A stretch of 13,205 bases of DNA, taken from positions 1 through 13,205 of the forward strand of contig CAZAJN010000029.1 of assembly GCA_964485555.1 (NCBI GenBank), read 5' to 3'. Shown one piece after another: positions 12,582-13,205 of this stretch. Below the pieces are notes generated by a model. It was not told the origin of the DNA. It saw only the letters and a program-made list of their open reading frames with translations, and did no database searches. This stretch comes from GWC2-37-8 sp964485555 (GTDB lineage Bacteria > Patescibacteriota > Minisyncoccia > Moranbacterales > GWC2-37-73). Both the position numbers and the translations under genes were made by a program. The first letter of the stretch is position 1, and every line of letters starts with the position of its first letter.

Positions 12582-13016
12582 ATGAATGAAAAAACATTCT
12601 TCATCATTAAGCCTGAAGCTTCATCGGAAAGAGACAGGATAAAAACTTTCATCGAATCCAACTCCGACTTGAAGATTGTCACCAGCAGAATTTTAGTTCT
12701 CGATGATTCTGATATTAAATCATTATACACCGACGACATAGGAACGGACCTGTTGGAAGCCGCGAGATGTCATTTGTCGGGCAGGGAAGTCGAAGTTGGG
12801 GTAGTCGAGGGCGAGAACGCCATCGAGAAATTCATGATATTAAGTGGTAAATATCCAGATGGAAAGTTATGTGATAAAAATACCATCAGAGGGAAATTCA
12901 GTAAGGATGAGACTGTGAAATATGGGAAAGTGACATATTATTTGAATGCAATTCATAAGGCAAGCAGGAGCGAGGCAGCGAAATCGTTAGTTTGGTATTA
13001 TAGTAAACTCAAATAA
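12582..13016 (+). CDS. Divergent nucleoside diphosphate kinase homologue
   Basis: The protein is 144 aa from ATG 12582, close to the usual length of about 140. A TTG 18 nt upstream lies inside the permease. NDK landmarks seen are F-I-I-K-P-E-A (K10), S-G-R-E-V-E-V-G-V-V-E-G-E-N-A-I (66-81), T-I-R-G-K-F (R103), and N122-A-I-H125, which fits the conserved Asn and phosphate-carrying His three residues apart. Differences: the Arg expected in the A-I-x-x-x-R-x-L-x-G helix is absent (A-I-E-K-F-M-I-L-S-G), and G-S-D-S after the His is K-A-S-R-S. Classic NDKs exchange gamma-phosphates between nucleotides. This copy may be slower, altered in substrate, or act on the imported compound. It closes the operon. 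Confidence 0.75.
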   Translation: MNEKTFFIIKPEASSERDRIKTFIESNSDLKIVTSRILVLDDSDIKSLYTDDIGTDLLEAARCHLSGREVEVGVVEGENAIEKFMILSGKYPDGKLCDKNTIRGKFSKDETVKYGKVTYYLNAIHKASRSEAAKSLVWYYSKLK

Positions 13017-13035
13017 TTGCAGTATCTTTCCATGA

Positions 13036-13071
13036 AAAAAGAGTTGCAGCCATTGGGCCGTAACTCTTTTT
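13036..13071. terminator. Bidirectional rho-independent terminator
   Basis: AAAAAGAGTT (13036-13045) pairs perfectly with AACTCTTTTT (13062-13071), with an inner GCC/GGC pairing around the loop. T-runs arise on both strands, so it ends the + strand operon and also the convergent minus-strand gene, whose stop codon is 2 nt away. Confidence 0.85.
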
Positions 13072-13072
13072 A

Positions 13073-13204
13073 TCACGTAATTTTGCGTGAATCTATATTC
13101 TGGGATAGGTATCCTTCCGTTCCGCTTTCGTTGACGGCCCGGTAGATCATTTTCCTGATTTCATTGGCCTCTTCCTGTAAAAGGGAGCGCTCGTGAGATC
13201 TGAA
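13073..13204 (-). CDS. C-terminal part of a convergent gene, hypothetical (partial)
   Basis: The minus strand has an open frame from the right edge to TGA at 13073-13075, giving 43 residues. It starts with a helical, Glu/Arg-rich piece (S-L-L-Q-E-E-A-N-E-I-R-K-M-I-Y-R-A) followed by a polar tail. Immediate termination at the shared hairpin supports it as a real gene. The helix resembles the end of four-helix-bundle (23S intervening-sequence-type) proteins, but too little is visible for assignment. The gene continues beyond the window. Confidence 0.55.
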   Translation of the reverse strand, partial: FRSHERSLLQEEANEIRKMIYRAVNESGTEGYLSQNIDSRKIT

Positions 13205-13205
13205 A

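Noticed and set aside
1..13205. CRISPR array or insertion sequence
   Set aside because: No regularly spaced repeat family and no paired terminal inverted repeats with a transposase were seen. Only a 22-residue gene tail at the left edge could be a transposase remnant.

Overview
The window looks like AT-rich bacterial DNA read under the standard code, since UGA acts as a stop (for example at the ABC ATPase/permease ATGA junction). Nearly every gene lacks a recognisable Shine-Dalgarno (SD) sequence and starts after an A/T-rich leader. Near-consensus sigma70 promoters (TTGACA/TATAAT) and rho-independent terminators are present. The tRNA has no encoded CCA. SD-poor starts together with phage replication genes of the types seen here suggest a candidate-phyla (Patescibacteria/CPR-like) host. 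This is inference, and an AT-rich Firmicutes-related host is the main alternative.

Left region (1-430): the tail of a truncated gene is followed by a near-perfect promoter, about 250 nt of non-coding but highly foldable sequence that includes a possible pseudoknot, and a perfect 11-bp hairpin terminator. This is a candidate structured RNA.

Middle-left region (430-7141): eight genes run head to tail on the + strand. First come a small unknown protein, a terminase-small-subunit-like protein, a phage replisome organizer carrying an origin-like module in its linker, an unknown protein and a complete tyrosine recombinase. Three large, mostly helical, uncharacterised proteins follow at regular 29-31 nt spacings. 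Two of them carry HEPN-type Rx4-5H motifs. No large terminase, portal, capsid or tail gene is present. The set terS-rep-int plus accessory genes resembles a phage satellite (PICI-like element) or a prophage remnant, and the last three genes are plausible anti-phage cargo.

RNA-rich gap (7142-8174): about 1 kb holds one convincing RNA gene, tRNA-Asn(GUU), with an unusual C at position 33. Around it are a promoter-to-terminator RNA candidate (7184-7495) with a C(UUCG)G hairpin and an anti-SD-like CACCTCCTTT, a long-range helix ending in a T-run just before the tRNA, a roughly 105-nt irregular hairpin with a T-run just after it, and a tiny promoter-terminator unit of about 60 nt.

Right region (8175-13016): a compact + strand operon encodes an S66 peptidase (MccF/LD-carboxypeptidase type), a nucleotidyltransferase of the aminoglycoside-adenylyltransferase type, a complete ABC importer of the NMT1/THI5-like class (binding protein, ATPase, permease) and a divergent nucleoside diphosphate kinase homologue. 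It ends at a bidirectional terminator shared with a convergent minus-strand gene that runs off the window. Joint action of these genes, for example import and processing of a nucleotide-like or vitamin-precursor-like compound, is speculation from synteny.
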